A stretch of 8,450 bases of DNA, from NCBI GenBank assembly GCA_024763495.1, contig JANTFJ010000100.1, forward strand, positions 1 to 8,450, given 5' to 3'. The notes beneath the pieces were generated by a model. It made no database searches. It worked only from the letters and a program-made list of their open reading frames with translations, and was not told the DNA's origin. Made by a program: the position numbers and the translations under genes. This stretch comes from Desulfobulbaceae bacterium (GTDB lineage: Bacteria; Desulfobacterota; Desulfobulbia; Desulfobulbales; SURF-16). Each line of letters begins with the position of its first letter. The first letter of the stretch is position 1. Below, in pieces: positions 1-5,670 of the stretch.

Positions 1-90
1 CAAGTTAGACACTGGTACTTTATCTACCAGATGTCGTTTTAAAATAGAAACTTTTTCTTCAGCTGTGTAATTGTTACGTCTTCTTTTCAT
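1..90 (-). CDS. IS3-type transposase OrfA-like N-terminus (partial, runs off left edge)
   Basis: Thirty codons are visible on the minus strand from an ATG at 88-90, starting MKRRRNNYTAEEKVSILKRH and continuing LVDKVPVSNL to the edge. The basic start, the YTAEEKVSILKRH stretch and the PVSNL segment fit the first helices of a helix-turn-helix transposase subunit of the IS3/IS911 OrfA kind (HTH_Tnp_1), which binds the IS ends. A good ribosome site (GGAGG on the minus strand, about 8 bases from the ATG) supports the start. The remainder of the gene and any OrfB partner lie outside the window, so intactness cannot be judged. The family is recalled from the pattern; a related IS66-type accessory protein is the main alternative. 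Confidence 0.7.
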   Translation of the reverse strand, partial: MKRRRNNYTAEEKVSILKRHLVDKVPVSNL

Positions 91-159
91 GTAATTTTCC
101 TCCGTATGAGTAAACTAACTCAAACGATGGAAAATTCCAATTCACGCTGAACCATTACA
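91..159 (-). mobile_element. Probable left end of the IS carrying the minus-strand transposase
   Basis: Read on the minus strand, the stretch in front of the transposase ATG could begin at 159 with TGTAATGGTTCAGCG. This has the 5'-TG start usual for IS3-type ends, and the distance of about 70 bases to the OrfA start is typical of such elements. The opposite end is outside the window, so the inverted repeat and any target duplication cannot be tested. The exact boundary is an inference. Confidence 0.35.
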
Positions 160-198
160 GCCGAATCCAGATGACAATTTTAGAACGGAGCAGTAACA

Positions 199-270
199 AC
201 GGGTCTGTTGACCCGTATCCGGACTTTCAGTCCTTGGTTTTAACCCACCGGCTTTTAGCCGATGGTTGTT
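199..270 (+). repeat. Three consecutive short stem-loops
   Basis: Three hairpins stand in a row: ACGGGTC/GACCCGT (199-205 with 210-216, perfect 7 bp, 4-base loop); GGACT/AGTCC (221-225 with 229-233, 3-base loop) flanked by CC and TTGG; and CGGCT/AGCCG (249-253 with 257-261, 3-base loop) flanked by CCA and TGG. The second and third units also resemble each other as direct repeats (CCGGACTTTCAGTCC then CCGGCTTTTAGCCG, each followed by TGGTT and TTAA or TAA). They could be a dispersed palindromic repeat or a structured RNA. No U-run follows, so a simple terminator is unlikely. Confidence 0.55.
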
Positions 271-329
271 AAGTTGTTTGCAAGAGTTACTCTCGTTTAC
301 TCCGCGCCCACGTATCGTTAGAGGAAGTC

Positions 330-767
330 ATGAAAACAATCGTATTGACCGTGGTATTTTTTTTAACCGGTTGCTCTATGCAGCCGGTGCATTATTATGG
401 AACTGAAGGGATGGATGAAAAAGTTTTATCCTCTGTTTCATACAGGGCTAACGAGATAATTATTTTGGAAGTCGATGACGAGAAGTATCCGGGAAAGGTA
501 GAGGAATTTGTATACCTTAAACCAGGAATTCATAAATTTAACGCAAAGTTAAGTTGGACGGACCTAATTCCTGTTTCCGGTATCTATTTGTCAAAAGTTA
601 CAAACTCAAGCAATGTTAGGGTAAGGTGCTTGGATATGAAGCCGGGTCACAAATATTATTTGTATGCTCGAGATCCAGGACCTGATTGGCGACTTGTTTA
701 TCACGACGAGACAAACTCCCCTTATAGTTTACATTATGACGCGATACCGGTGCCTATGTGTAACTGA
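330..767 (+). CDS. Small predicted lipoprotein of unknown function
   Basis: The 145-residue product starts MKTIVLTVVFFLTGCSMQP: a lysine, a hydrophobic core and a lipobox LTGC at residues 12-15, so Cys15 is the likely lipidated residue. This predicts a lipoprotein of the inner or outer membrane. The mature part is mixed polar with several beta-like stretches and no motif I recognise. A ribosome site GAGG (321-324) precedes the ATG by 5 bases. The gene sits directly before an attC site, and the sequence just upstream, CGTTAGAG at 316-323, resembles a cassette junction (G|TTAGAG), so the gene may be an integron cassette cargo. No integrase or attI is visible. The lipoprotein call is firm; the function is unknown. 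Confidence 0.8.
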   Translation: MKTIVLTVVFFLTGCSMQPVHYYGTEGMDEKVLSSVSYRANEIIILEVDDEKYPGKVEEFVYLKPGIHKFNAKLSWTDLIPVSGIYLSKVTNSSNVRVRCLDMKPGHKYYLYARDPGPDWRLVYHDETNSPYSLHYDAIPVPMCN

Positions 768-839
768 GGGAACAAAAGCGGAAAATACAATAGGGTACGA
801 AGTGGGTCTTGCCCCATGCCCCCATATAGAATTCGGCTT

Positions 840-943
840 GCCTAACACGACGCTCCAGTGGACCCCAGTGCCGCCGCGATTTTTTTCGTGTATTTCGAGC
901 TTATGAGTGGGCGGCACTGGGTCCACTGAGCTTGGCGTTGGCC
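840..943 (+). other. Integron attC recombination site (59-base-element type)
   Basis: The site opens with GCCTAAC (840-846, fits R'' consensus RYYYAAC) and closes with GCGTTGGC (935-942), whose G|TTGGC is R'-like and would be cut between 937 and 938. Between them are two long complementary arms, 852-875 and 910-931. They pair along their whole length except for two extra C bases in the left arm (near 855-856 and 863-866). Unpaired bases that break an otherwise long stem are the typical strand-choice signal of attC sites. The loop, 876-909, is T-rich. The length, about 104 bases, lies inside the normal attC range. The third R' position deviates from GTTRRRY. The next gene begins 31 bases after the junction, as expected of a cassette. 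Confidence 0.8.
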
Positions 944-968
944 TCAACAATAAACTTCGGAGAACAAA

Positions 969-1442
969 ATGCAAACAATCCCCTTTGACATCTTTCAACT
1001 GTTAAAAAAAGTCAAAGCAAATCATTTTGTTATTCCACAATTTCAGAGAGATTTTACTTGGAAAGATGGGCAATATAAGCTTCTTATTGATTCAATTGCG
1101 AGGGGATATCCAATTGGGTCACTATTATTGCTTGGAAAAAACGATGCAATACCCCTAAAATGTCGCCCTCTTGATGCTCGTTATCCCCCTGTGGATAATA
1201 ATTTTGATGATGTAGCAGCTGACATTGAACCAAATCCAGATACTTATTATGTTTTAGATGGCCAACAAAGACTTACCTCTGTTGCGTTGCAAGCCCCTAG
1301 TCACAATCCGTTGCAAATTCCGTGGCATAGCGAGTCTGGAATATGGCAGAAACTGACCGTTCTGTTCCGAGTGTACCCCCCCCCTGTCTTCGAGAACGGA
1401 ACAATTTGCAGGTACTTACAATATACTAAAAATACTGGCTAA
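969..1442 (+). pseudogene. Truncated DUF262 (GmrS-type) protein
   Basis: The first 108 codons encode the start of a DUF262 domain, the ParB-like nuclease/NTPase module of GmrSD-type modification-dependent restriction enzymes and related defence proteins. Landmarks are IPQFQRDFTWK (residues 22-32), YPIGSLLLL (47-55) and VLDGQQRLTS (95-104), which carries the DGQQR signature. Full-length proteins are several hundred residues longer. After about residue 108 (base 1292) the reading frame continues for 49 codons but no longer looks like the family, and it stops at 1442. The break is probably an insertion or deletion junction. A ribosome site GGAG (959-962) and the attC junction just upstream show it was a cassette gene. 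It is probably inactive, unless the short form has a role of its own. Confidence 0.8.
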
Positions 1443-1524
1443 AAGAAAAAAGAAGGTATCCGAAAGCAAAATTTATGCCAATAAGTGGCCTGCACATGGA
1501 ACGTGCAACAAGAATACGATATCT
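1293..1524. other. Scrambled junction sequence between the DUF262 and transposase remnants
   Basis: This stretch links the broken DUF262 gene to the transposase remnant. It contains imperfect iterations AATCCGTTGCAA (1305-1316), ATTCCGTGGCAT (1317-1328) and GGAATATGGCAG (1338-1349), which look like the repeated binding motifs at the ends of some insertion sequences (IS21-like elements come to mind, low confidence). It also holds a run of nine C at 1376-1384. I see no convincing gene here; it is best read as decayed mobile-element DNA. Confidence 0.35.
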
Positions 1525-1681
1525 CTGACAATGGGTGTGCAACGTAACAATTGCGATGATTGGAGGATATCTTAATCGCAAAAATGATTCGCCACCAGGG
1601 CACCAGATCTTATGGCATGGTTATCATGAATTTCAATATATGTGTCAAGGATTTGCATTGTTGGATGAAGATGCCGAATGA
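1525..1681 (+). pseudogene. C-terminal remnant of an IS4/Tn5-type transposase
   Basis: From 1556 one frame reads MIGGYLNRKNDSPPGHQILW and then HGYHEFQYMCQGFALLDEDAE to a stop at 1679-1681. The IGGYL.RK.D.PPG..ILW.G pattern is the conserved C-terminus of IS4-family (Tn5-like) DDE transposases, usually seen as LGGFLGRKxDGEPGxxTLWxGL. Just upstream a second frame gives LTMGVQ (1525-1542), matching the preceding segment of the family, so a frameshift separates the two pieces. The catalytic DDE core is absent. It is a dead fragment left after insertion and deletion within the cassette region. Confidence 0.7.
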
Positions 1682-1785
1682 TTCAGTGGGATTTGTGGGT
1701 AATAGGCAGTACTAGGAGCACGTCAAATAATGCCCTTTTTTGCAAAAAACAAATTTTAAAGAAAACAACTTGCTACCATAAATGC

Positions 1786-1815
1786 TTGACTTTAAATAAA
1801 AGGTGATGATATAGA
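1786..1815 (+). promoter_or_regulatory. Candidate sigma-70 promoter of the PspA/polyamine operon
   Basis: TTGACT (1786-1791, five of six to TTGACA) is followed after 18 bases by TATAGA (1810-1815, four to five of six to TATAAT). The surroundings are AT-rich, and the first operon gene starts 45 bases downstream. A perfect TATAAT at 1817-1822 is too far from this -35 to pair with it, but could serve another start. The prediction is from sequence only. Confidence 0.5.
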
Positions 1816-1859
1816 TTATAATCTTCAATATTATTTATACAAAAACAGGAGTAAATTAT

Positions 1860-2255
1860 ATGAATCATTTTGATAAAGTAAAGATGTATCTTGCCGATTT
1901 AGGGATTCCTGTAGTAAATGAAGTACTTAATGAAGAACTGGTAATTGTTAGAGATCAATCACAGGGACTGAACAATCTGGTTATCGATTGTGAAGACCCT
2001 GTTCTTATTATGGAACAATTTATTTTTAAATTTTCCACCCCTCCCTCAAGCAATGTATTACTCAGGCTCCTGCAGATTAATCGTGAGCTTGTCCATGGTG
2101 CCTTTGTCGTCGATAACACCGGTAGTAAAGTGATTTTTCGTGACACTTTACAACTCAGCAACCTTGACAGAAATGAGCTTGAAGGATCAATTAACGCCCT
2201 TAGCCTTGCTATGGCAGAGTATTCTCCAGAATTGATATCTTTTGCTAACAATTAA
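1860..2255 (+). CDS. Small YbjN/CesT-like (type III chaperone-fold) protein, PspA neighbour
   Basis: The product is a 131-residue soluble protein without signal peptide or membrane segment. Its layout suggests an alpha-beta chaperone-like fold: an N-terminal helix (3-14), strands around 26-57 (VIDCED, QFIFKF), then a helix LLRLLQINRELVHG (67-80), a strand pair AFVVDNTGSKVIFRD (81-95) and a long C-terminal helix (103-121). The LLQINREL-x-HGAFVVD pattern recalls the YbjN and CesT/Tir-chaperone families, and small proteins of this kind (DUF2170, YjfI in E. coli) are found next to pspA-like genes. Family membership is my reading of the pattern, not a search result. AGGAG at 1847-1851 sets the start. 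As the first gene of the operon, it may be a partner or adaptor of the PspA protein that follows 207 bases later. Confidence 0.8.
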   Translation: MNHFDKVKMYLADLGIPVVNEVLNEELVIVRDQSQGLNNLVIDCEDPVLIMEQFIFKFSTPPSSNVLLRLLQINRELVHGAFVVDNTGSKVIFRDTLQLSNLDRNELEGSINALSLAMAEYSPELISFANN

Positions 2256-2462
2256 TCCAGATAAACTAGGAAAAATCTCTAAAATACCAGGGCTTTCTTT
2301 GTTGCTCATTATTAAGGATATATACGGTTTAGTATAGTTATAAGTCCATGTTGCAAAAGATGTCTCAAATTTTTATTGTAATTTTCTGGAATAAGGTAAT
2401 AAAACCTCAGCCCAAAAAATGGTTAGATAAATTTTCAGAACCAGTTATATAAGGAGAAATAT
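2256..2462. other. Intergenic region before pspA, with only a weak promoter candidate
   Basis: This AT-rich gap could hold a second promoter for pspA. The best pair I find is TTGCAA (2351-2356) with TATTGT (2374-2379), 17 bases apart and each only four of six to consensus. No clear inverted repeat, terminator or sigma-54 site is visible. A strong ribosome site AAGGAG is placed just before the pspA ATG. Confidence 0.25.
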
Positions 2463-3179
2463 ATGTTAGGCGCATTTAAAAGATTATTCAAAGTAGCGGA
2501 AGCTGAGACTCATTCCGCTATTGATAAGCTGGAAGACCCTATCAAGCAAACCGAACAGGGAATCCGTGATTTAAAAAAAGATCTTGCGGCCAGCTTGAAA
2601 AGTCTTGCCGAAATCAAGGCTGTAGCCATCCGTTTGCGCAAAGAGTTAGCAGAGAAAAAAGAGACAGCGACTGATTATGAGAAAAAAGCCATGCTTTTAA
2701 TTGAGAAAGCTCAAAATGGCAAACTAGATGAAGCTGAAGCTGACCGTCTTGCCACTGAGGCCTTAAGTAAGCGGGATCAAGCTGCAAAACTTGCGATATC
2801 CATATCTCAGGATCTGGCAAATCAAGAGAACTTATCGAATAAACTTGGAGGCAATACACAAGCCTTGAAAAATCAAATTTCTACCTGGGAAAACGAACTG
2901 ACAACCCTGAAAGGACGGGCGAAAGTTGCTTCTGCTACGAAAAAACTAAATAAGCAACTTGCTCAGATTGATTCCAGCAGCACCATCTCCATGCTTGAAC
3001 GTATGAAAGATAAGGTGCAGGAAGATGAAAGTTTGGCCCAGTCTTATGGGGAACTTGCCTCAGTGGAAACTGACATAGACAGCGAAATAAACAAAGCACT
3101 GGCGGGAGAAAGCTCAGGAGATAAAGTCTCAGGTTCTCTGAGTGAATTAAAAGATAGAATGCAAGGTAACGACAATTAA
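2463..3179 (+). CDS. pspA: PspA/IM30 family membrane-stress protein
   Basis: The 238-residue, highly charged, coiled-coil protein is of the usual PspA/IM30 (ESCRT-III-like) length. These proteins bind the inner face of the cytoplasmic membrane and assemble into rods or rings that stabilise damaged membrane. Visible signs are an N-terminal amphipathic helix (MLGAFKRLFKVAEAE, 1-15), the LEDP motif (23-26), a long helical hairpin (27-120), a second coil segment LTTLKGRAKVASATKKLN (146-163) and the late MLERMKDKVQEDESLAQSYGEL block (177-198), which mirrors the ERM-KI-E-EA-A-AYAEL region of the family. AAGGAG lies about 8 bases before the ATG. Its place beside a small chaperone-like gene and DUF350 is like the E. 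coli yjfIJKL cluster, so it is probably a YjfJ-like paralogue rather than the classic pspABC regulator. Confidence 0.9.
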   Translation: MLGAFKRLFKVAEAETHSAIDKLEDPIKQTEQGIRDLKKDLAASLKSLAEIKAVAIRLRKELAEKKETATDYEKKAMLLIEKAQNGKLDEAEADRLATEALSKRDQAAKLAISISQDLANQENLSNKLGGNTQALKNQISTWENELTTLKGRAKVASATKKLNKQLAQIDSSSTISMLERMKDKVQEDESLAQSYGELASVETDIDSEINKALAGESSGDKVSGSLSELKDRMQGNDN

Positions 3180-3343
3180 CACAATTCAATTGATGAGGTA
3201 CAGATGTAATATCTTCAAAAATTATGATAAATGGTGTGTAAAACCCAAAATACTTGCAGGGAAAAAATAATCCAAAAAATTAATACATCCCTTGCATGGG
3301 TATGCTCATATAAATTTTGAAAATGTTATCTGTATATTTTAAA
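3180..3343 (+). promoter_or_regulatory. Untranslated gap with a hairpin before the DUF4178 gene
   Basis: The gap holds a hairpin, CATCCC (3286-3291) with GGGTATG (3298-3304), loop of six bases and one bulged T. The downstream gene has no recognisable Shine-Dalgarno sequence at any of its possible starts. TACTTGCAGGG (3251-3261) shares CTTGCA with the hairpin (CTTGCATGGG, 3291-3300). The role is unknown; control of translation of the next gene is possible. Confidence 0.3.
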
Positions 3344-3907
3344 ATGTGGCAATTCTTAAAAAAAAAAATAAAGTCCGAAAATTCCGTAGCCGAACCGATC
3401 ACTGATTTAAAAATTGAAAATGTTAGGCCAGGAGCTGTATTTGAATTGTCTAATATTGGTTCAGATATGGAAGACTTCACCCTAACTGTCCTTGCAATGC
3501 ATGTTTATCGCCAAGGGAACTTTATCTGGCATGAACTTGAATGTGATCGTGGCGGAGAAAAAATCTGGCTGGATATTGAGCAGGATGACGAGTTGGAAGT
3601 TTCAATTGGCTTAAGACGTCTGGATTTACACGATATTGGTCTTACCGAGGAAAACCTTGCTAAAATAGAGAAAAATAAAAAGGGCTCACTGCTGTTTGAG
3701 TCAGTAGAATATAAACTTGCGGAAACCGGAAAGTGTCAATTTCTGCGTAATGGCAATGAAGCACACAGTGAATCTCTCACCTATTGGGATTTTGATTCTG
3801 AATCCGACAAATCCATCGGCATAGAATTATGGGAAGATAAATCTTTTACCGTTACATGCAGTGTTGCCATTAAACCATCACAAGTGATGGTTTACAGTAC
3901 GAATTAA
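3344..3907 (+). CDS. DUF4178 domain protein
   Basis: I read this as a DUF4178 protein, a beta-rich domain of unknown biochemical function that recurs beside DUF350 and polyamine genes. Counting from the TTG at 3317, signs are RPGAVFELSN (38-47), then RQGNFIWHELECDRGGEKIW (65-84) followed by a DDELEV segment (90-95), the SVEYKLAETG block (129-138), TYWDFDSESDK (155-165) and the closing GIELWEDKSFTVTCS (168-182). The W.E....G...WL and YWD.ES patterns are the family hallmarks. The start is uncertain: TTG 3317, ATG 3323 and ATG 3344 all lack a ribosome site. I chose 3344 because MWQFLKKKIK then looks like the short amphipathic start of related proteins; that gives 187 residues. No signal peptide or membrane segment, so cytoplasmic and perhaps membrane-associated. 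Confidence 0.8.
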   Translation: MWQFLKKKIKSENSVAEPITDLKIENVRPGAVFELSNIGSDMEDFTLTVLAMHVYRQGNFIWHELECDRGGEKIWLDIEQDDELEVSIGLRRLDLHDIGLTEENLAKIEKNKKGSLLFESVEYKLAETGKCQFLRNGNEAHSESLTYWDFDSESDKSIGIELWEDKSFTVTCSVAIKPSQVMVYSTN

Positions 3908-3939
3908 CACTTCCACCCAACCATTGACCAGAGAAAATC

Positions 3940-4797
3940 ATGGACTCTATTAAAACAGATATTAGCAGTGGTCTTATTTTTCTTCTTATCACCGTTGTTC
4001 TTTTTTTATTTGCCAAAGTTATAAAAGATTTATCAACTCCTTATTCTATAAATGAAGAATTACGAACAGGCAACGATGCCGCTGCCTGTAGCCTGGCTGG
4101 CTATTTCTGCGCAACAATATTTATTTTGCTTGGGGCAATTCTTGGCCCAAGTCAGGGATTGAGGCAGGATATTATATGTTTTATCGGTTACGGTTTTCTT
4201 GGCATTGTATTGTTGAATATTTCCCGTCTTATTAATGACAAGATTATTTTATATCAGTTTTCAAATGTGAAGGAAATTATTGAGGATCGTAATGCCGGAA
4301 CAGGGGCTGTGGAGTTTGGTTCATACATAGCTTCCGGTTTAGTTGTTGCTGGTTCCATCCATGGCGAAGGAGGTGGGGTCACTACCGCCCTGGTGTTTTT
4401 TCTACTCAGTCAACTTGTTTTGATTATCTTTTCCTGGCTATACAATCGACTTACTCCCTTTGATGTCCATGCTGAAATTGAAAGAGATAATATAGCAGCC
4501 GGAGTGGCCTTTGGCGGTAGTCTGGTTGCATTGGGTGTAATTCTTCTCAAAGGGGCCGTGGGTAATTTTATCAGCTGGCAATACAACCTGACCAACTTTG
4601 CAATCTGCGTTATATCCGGCCTCATTTTATTGCCGCTTATCCGTTTATTTTTTGATAAGCTTATTTTACCTGGGACAAATTTGAATTACGAAATAAGCCA
4701 TGATCAGAATCTCGGTCTGGGCATCCTTGAAATGATTATTGCCATCCTGTTTGCGGTTGTGATCTTTTTTGTATTTGATTTTCACATTTCTCAATAA
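3940..4797 (+). CDS. Integral membrane protein with two tandem DUF350 domains
   Basis: The 285-residue product has about eight hydrophobic segments and is an internal duplication. TPYSINEELRTGNDAAACSL (33-52) lines up with TPFDVHAEIERDNIAAGVAF (172-191), and each is followed by a glycine-containing membrane helix. Further on, the block ISRLINDKIIL...DRNAGTGAVEFGS (94-128) lines up with IRLFFDKLIL...DQNLGLGILEM (234-265). Each half (about 139 residues) is the length of a single DUF350 protein such as E. coli YjfL (132 residues). The E-(I/L)-x-x-x-N-x-A-A motif after the first helix is the family signature. The function of DUF350 is unknown; its regular company with PspA-like and polyamine genes suggests a membrane-integrity or transport role. 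The ribosome site is weak (GAGAAAA), 32 bases after the previous stop. Confidence 0.9.
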   Translation: MDSIKTDISSGLIFLLITVVLFLFAKVIKDLSTPYSINEELRTGNDAAACSLAGYFCATIFILLGAILGPSQGLRQDIICFIGYGFLGIVLLNISRLINDKIILYQFSNVKEIIEDRNAGTGAVEFGSYIASGLVVAGSIHGEGGGVTTALVFFLLSQLVLIIFSWLYNRLTPFDVHAEIERDNIAAGVAFGGSLVALGVILLKGAVGNFISWQYNLTNFAICVISGLILLPLIRLFFDKLILPGTNLNYEISHDQNLGLGILEMIIAILFAVVIFFVFDFHISQ

Positions 4798-4813
4798 AAA
4801 TCGGAGGCTAACC

Positions 4814-5407
4814 ATGTTAAAATCAATATCCTCTGTTGATAAATATCTGCCCAAACATTCTTCGCCAGCGGATATACTTGTTTTCGTAATATTTATTTAT
4901 GCTCTCATTTGTGCGGCCACTGCAGCTTTTTTCAACACAAGTAGTCCTGGTCAAACAATAAGTAAGTCTGTACAGATTCCCGGTGGAACAGTCGGACCTC
5001 TTAAGATTGAAAAGGATAATACTGTCTACGATATTACCCTACAACAAAATGTTTCAATATCAGGGGATTGGAGTGGATTGGACGTAGAGGTTCTCAATGA
5101 AAAGAAACAAACTCTGTTTGGCTTTAGCGACGAACTTTGGGCCGAAAGCGGCTATGACTCTGACGGCAGCTGGTATGAGAACAAGACGAGATTTCACATG
5201 AAGATTACCTTCAAGAAAGCCGGTATTTATTATCTGGCTATCAGCAATGAGATGAATAAAAACAGCAGAGCAGGAAAATCTATTCATGTAGAAGCCAAAC
5301 CTAAAAACGGTAGCGCTATGTTTCATTATTATTTAGCAATTATAAGTATGATTGCTACTATTATTATCTTTCAATTTAGTTCTTATAAACAGAAGTCTAA
5401 AGTTTAG
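4814..5407 (+). CDS. Unknown protein with two membrane anchors and an exported beta-rich domain
   Basis: The 197-residue protein has a membrane segment near each end (about 21-40 and 170-187) and a 130-residue central region that is polar and strand-rich, with alternating hydrophobic residues (VYDITLQQNVSISGDW 71-86; FHMKITFKKAGIYYLAIS 127-144). The latter resembles the closing strands of jelly-roll or carbohydrate-binding-like sandwiches, where a F..AG.YYL.. phrase is common. Topology with both ends in the cytoplasm would put the domain in the periplasm. I do not recognise a named family. The start at 4814 is set by GGAGG (4803-4807), 6 bases before the ATG; an upstream in-frame ATG at 4769 lies inside the previous gene and lacks a site. 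It begins 16 bases after the DUF350 stop, so it is cotranscribed. Confidence 0.85.
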   Translation: MLKSISSVDKYLPKHSSPADILVFVIFIYALICAATAAFFNTSSPGQTISKSVQIPGGTVGPLKIEKDNTVYDITLQQNVSISGDWSGLDVEVLNEKKQTLFGFSDELWAESGYDSDGSWYENKTRFHMKITFKKAGIYYLAISNEMNKNSRAGKSIHVEAKPKNGSAMFHYYLAIISMIATIIIFQFSSYKQKSKV

Positions 5408-5415
5408 GGTAAGTA

Positions 5416-5670
5416 ATGAAAAAATCTTCTTTGCTCAGAAATCAACGTGGTTCCGTTGTAATAATTGTAGTTGCCATACTTGTATGTATCTATATTTTCG
5501 GTTTTTTCATTTCCAGACAGGGATGGGGCTATACCGGATACTACGGCTATCACCATGGCCCTTCTTTTTGGTATTTTGGAGGGCCTAATTATTATCGTGG
5601 AGCTAGTGTCCGCTCCGGCAGTGTCAGTGGCCCAAGCCATGTAGGTGGTGGCCTTAGTGGCGGAAAATAA
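5416..5670 (+). CDS. Small membrane-anchored Tyr/Gly-rich protein
   Basis: The 84-residue product starts MKKSSLLRNQRGSVVIIVVA, a basic N-terminus followed by one membrane helix (about 13-32). The rest (33-84) is of low complexity: WGYTGYYGYHHG, FWYFGGPNYYRG, then a Ser/Gly tail ending GGGLSGGK. With the basic start inside, the aromatic tail would face the periplasm. There is no lipobox or known domain. Real coding is supported by its position 8 bases after the previous stop, by the TAAG-type weak ribosome site, and by its overlap with the next gene, which leaves no room for anything else. Glycine-rich short tails of this kind may be sticky scaffolds or membrane sensors, but function here is unknown. 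Confidence 0.75.
   Translation: MKKSSLLRNQRGSVVIIVVAILVCIYIFGFFISRQGWGYTGYYGYHHGPSFWYFGGPNYYRGASVRSGSVSGPSHVGGGLSGGK

Noticed and set aside
664..998. Open frames on both strands across the lipoprotein end and the attC site
   Set aside because: They cover the palindromic attC and have no family pattern or ribosome site; the attC explains the sequence better.
1955..2251. Minus-strand open frames opposite the operon genes (also at 2614-3189, 4410-4625, 5404-5757, 6499-6819 and 7205-7507)
   Set aside because: They are shadows of well-supported plus-strand genes, without recognisable domains or ribosome sites.
2291..2305. Sigma-54-like GG...GC elements before pspA, as in enterobacterial psp operons
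   Set aside because: The spacing between GG and GC is 11 rather than 10 bases and the surrounding consensus is poor; no PspF-like gene is present.
3195..3209. Minimal start-stop ORF (GAGG, then ATG TAA) after pspA
   Set aside because: A start codon followed at once by a stop can regulate, but one case with no other sign is likely chance.
3344..3907. DUF2491 (YjfK-like) identity by analogy with the E. coli yjf cluster
   Set aside because: The W.E...WL and YWD.ES patterns fit DUF4178 better.
4769..4813. Upstream ATG extending the two-anchor protein by 15 residues
   Set aside because: It lies within the end of the DUF350 gene and lacks a ribosome site, while GGAGG sits at the right distance before 4814.
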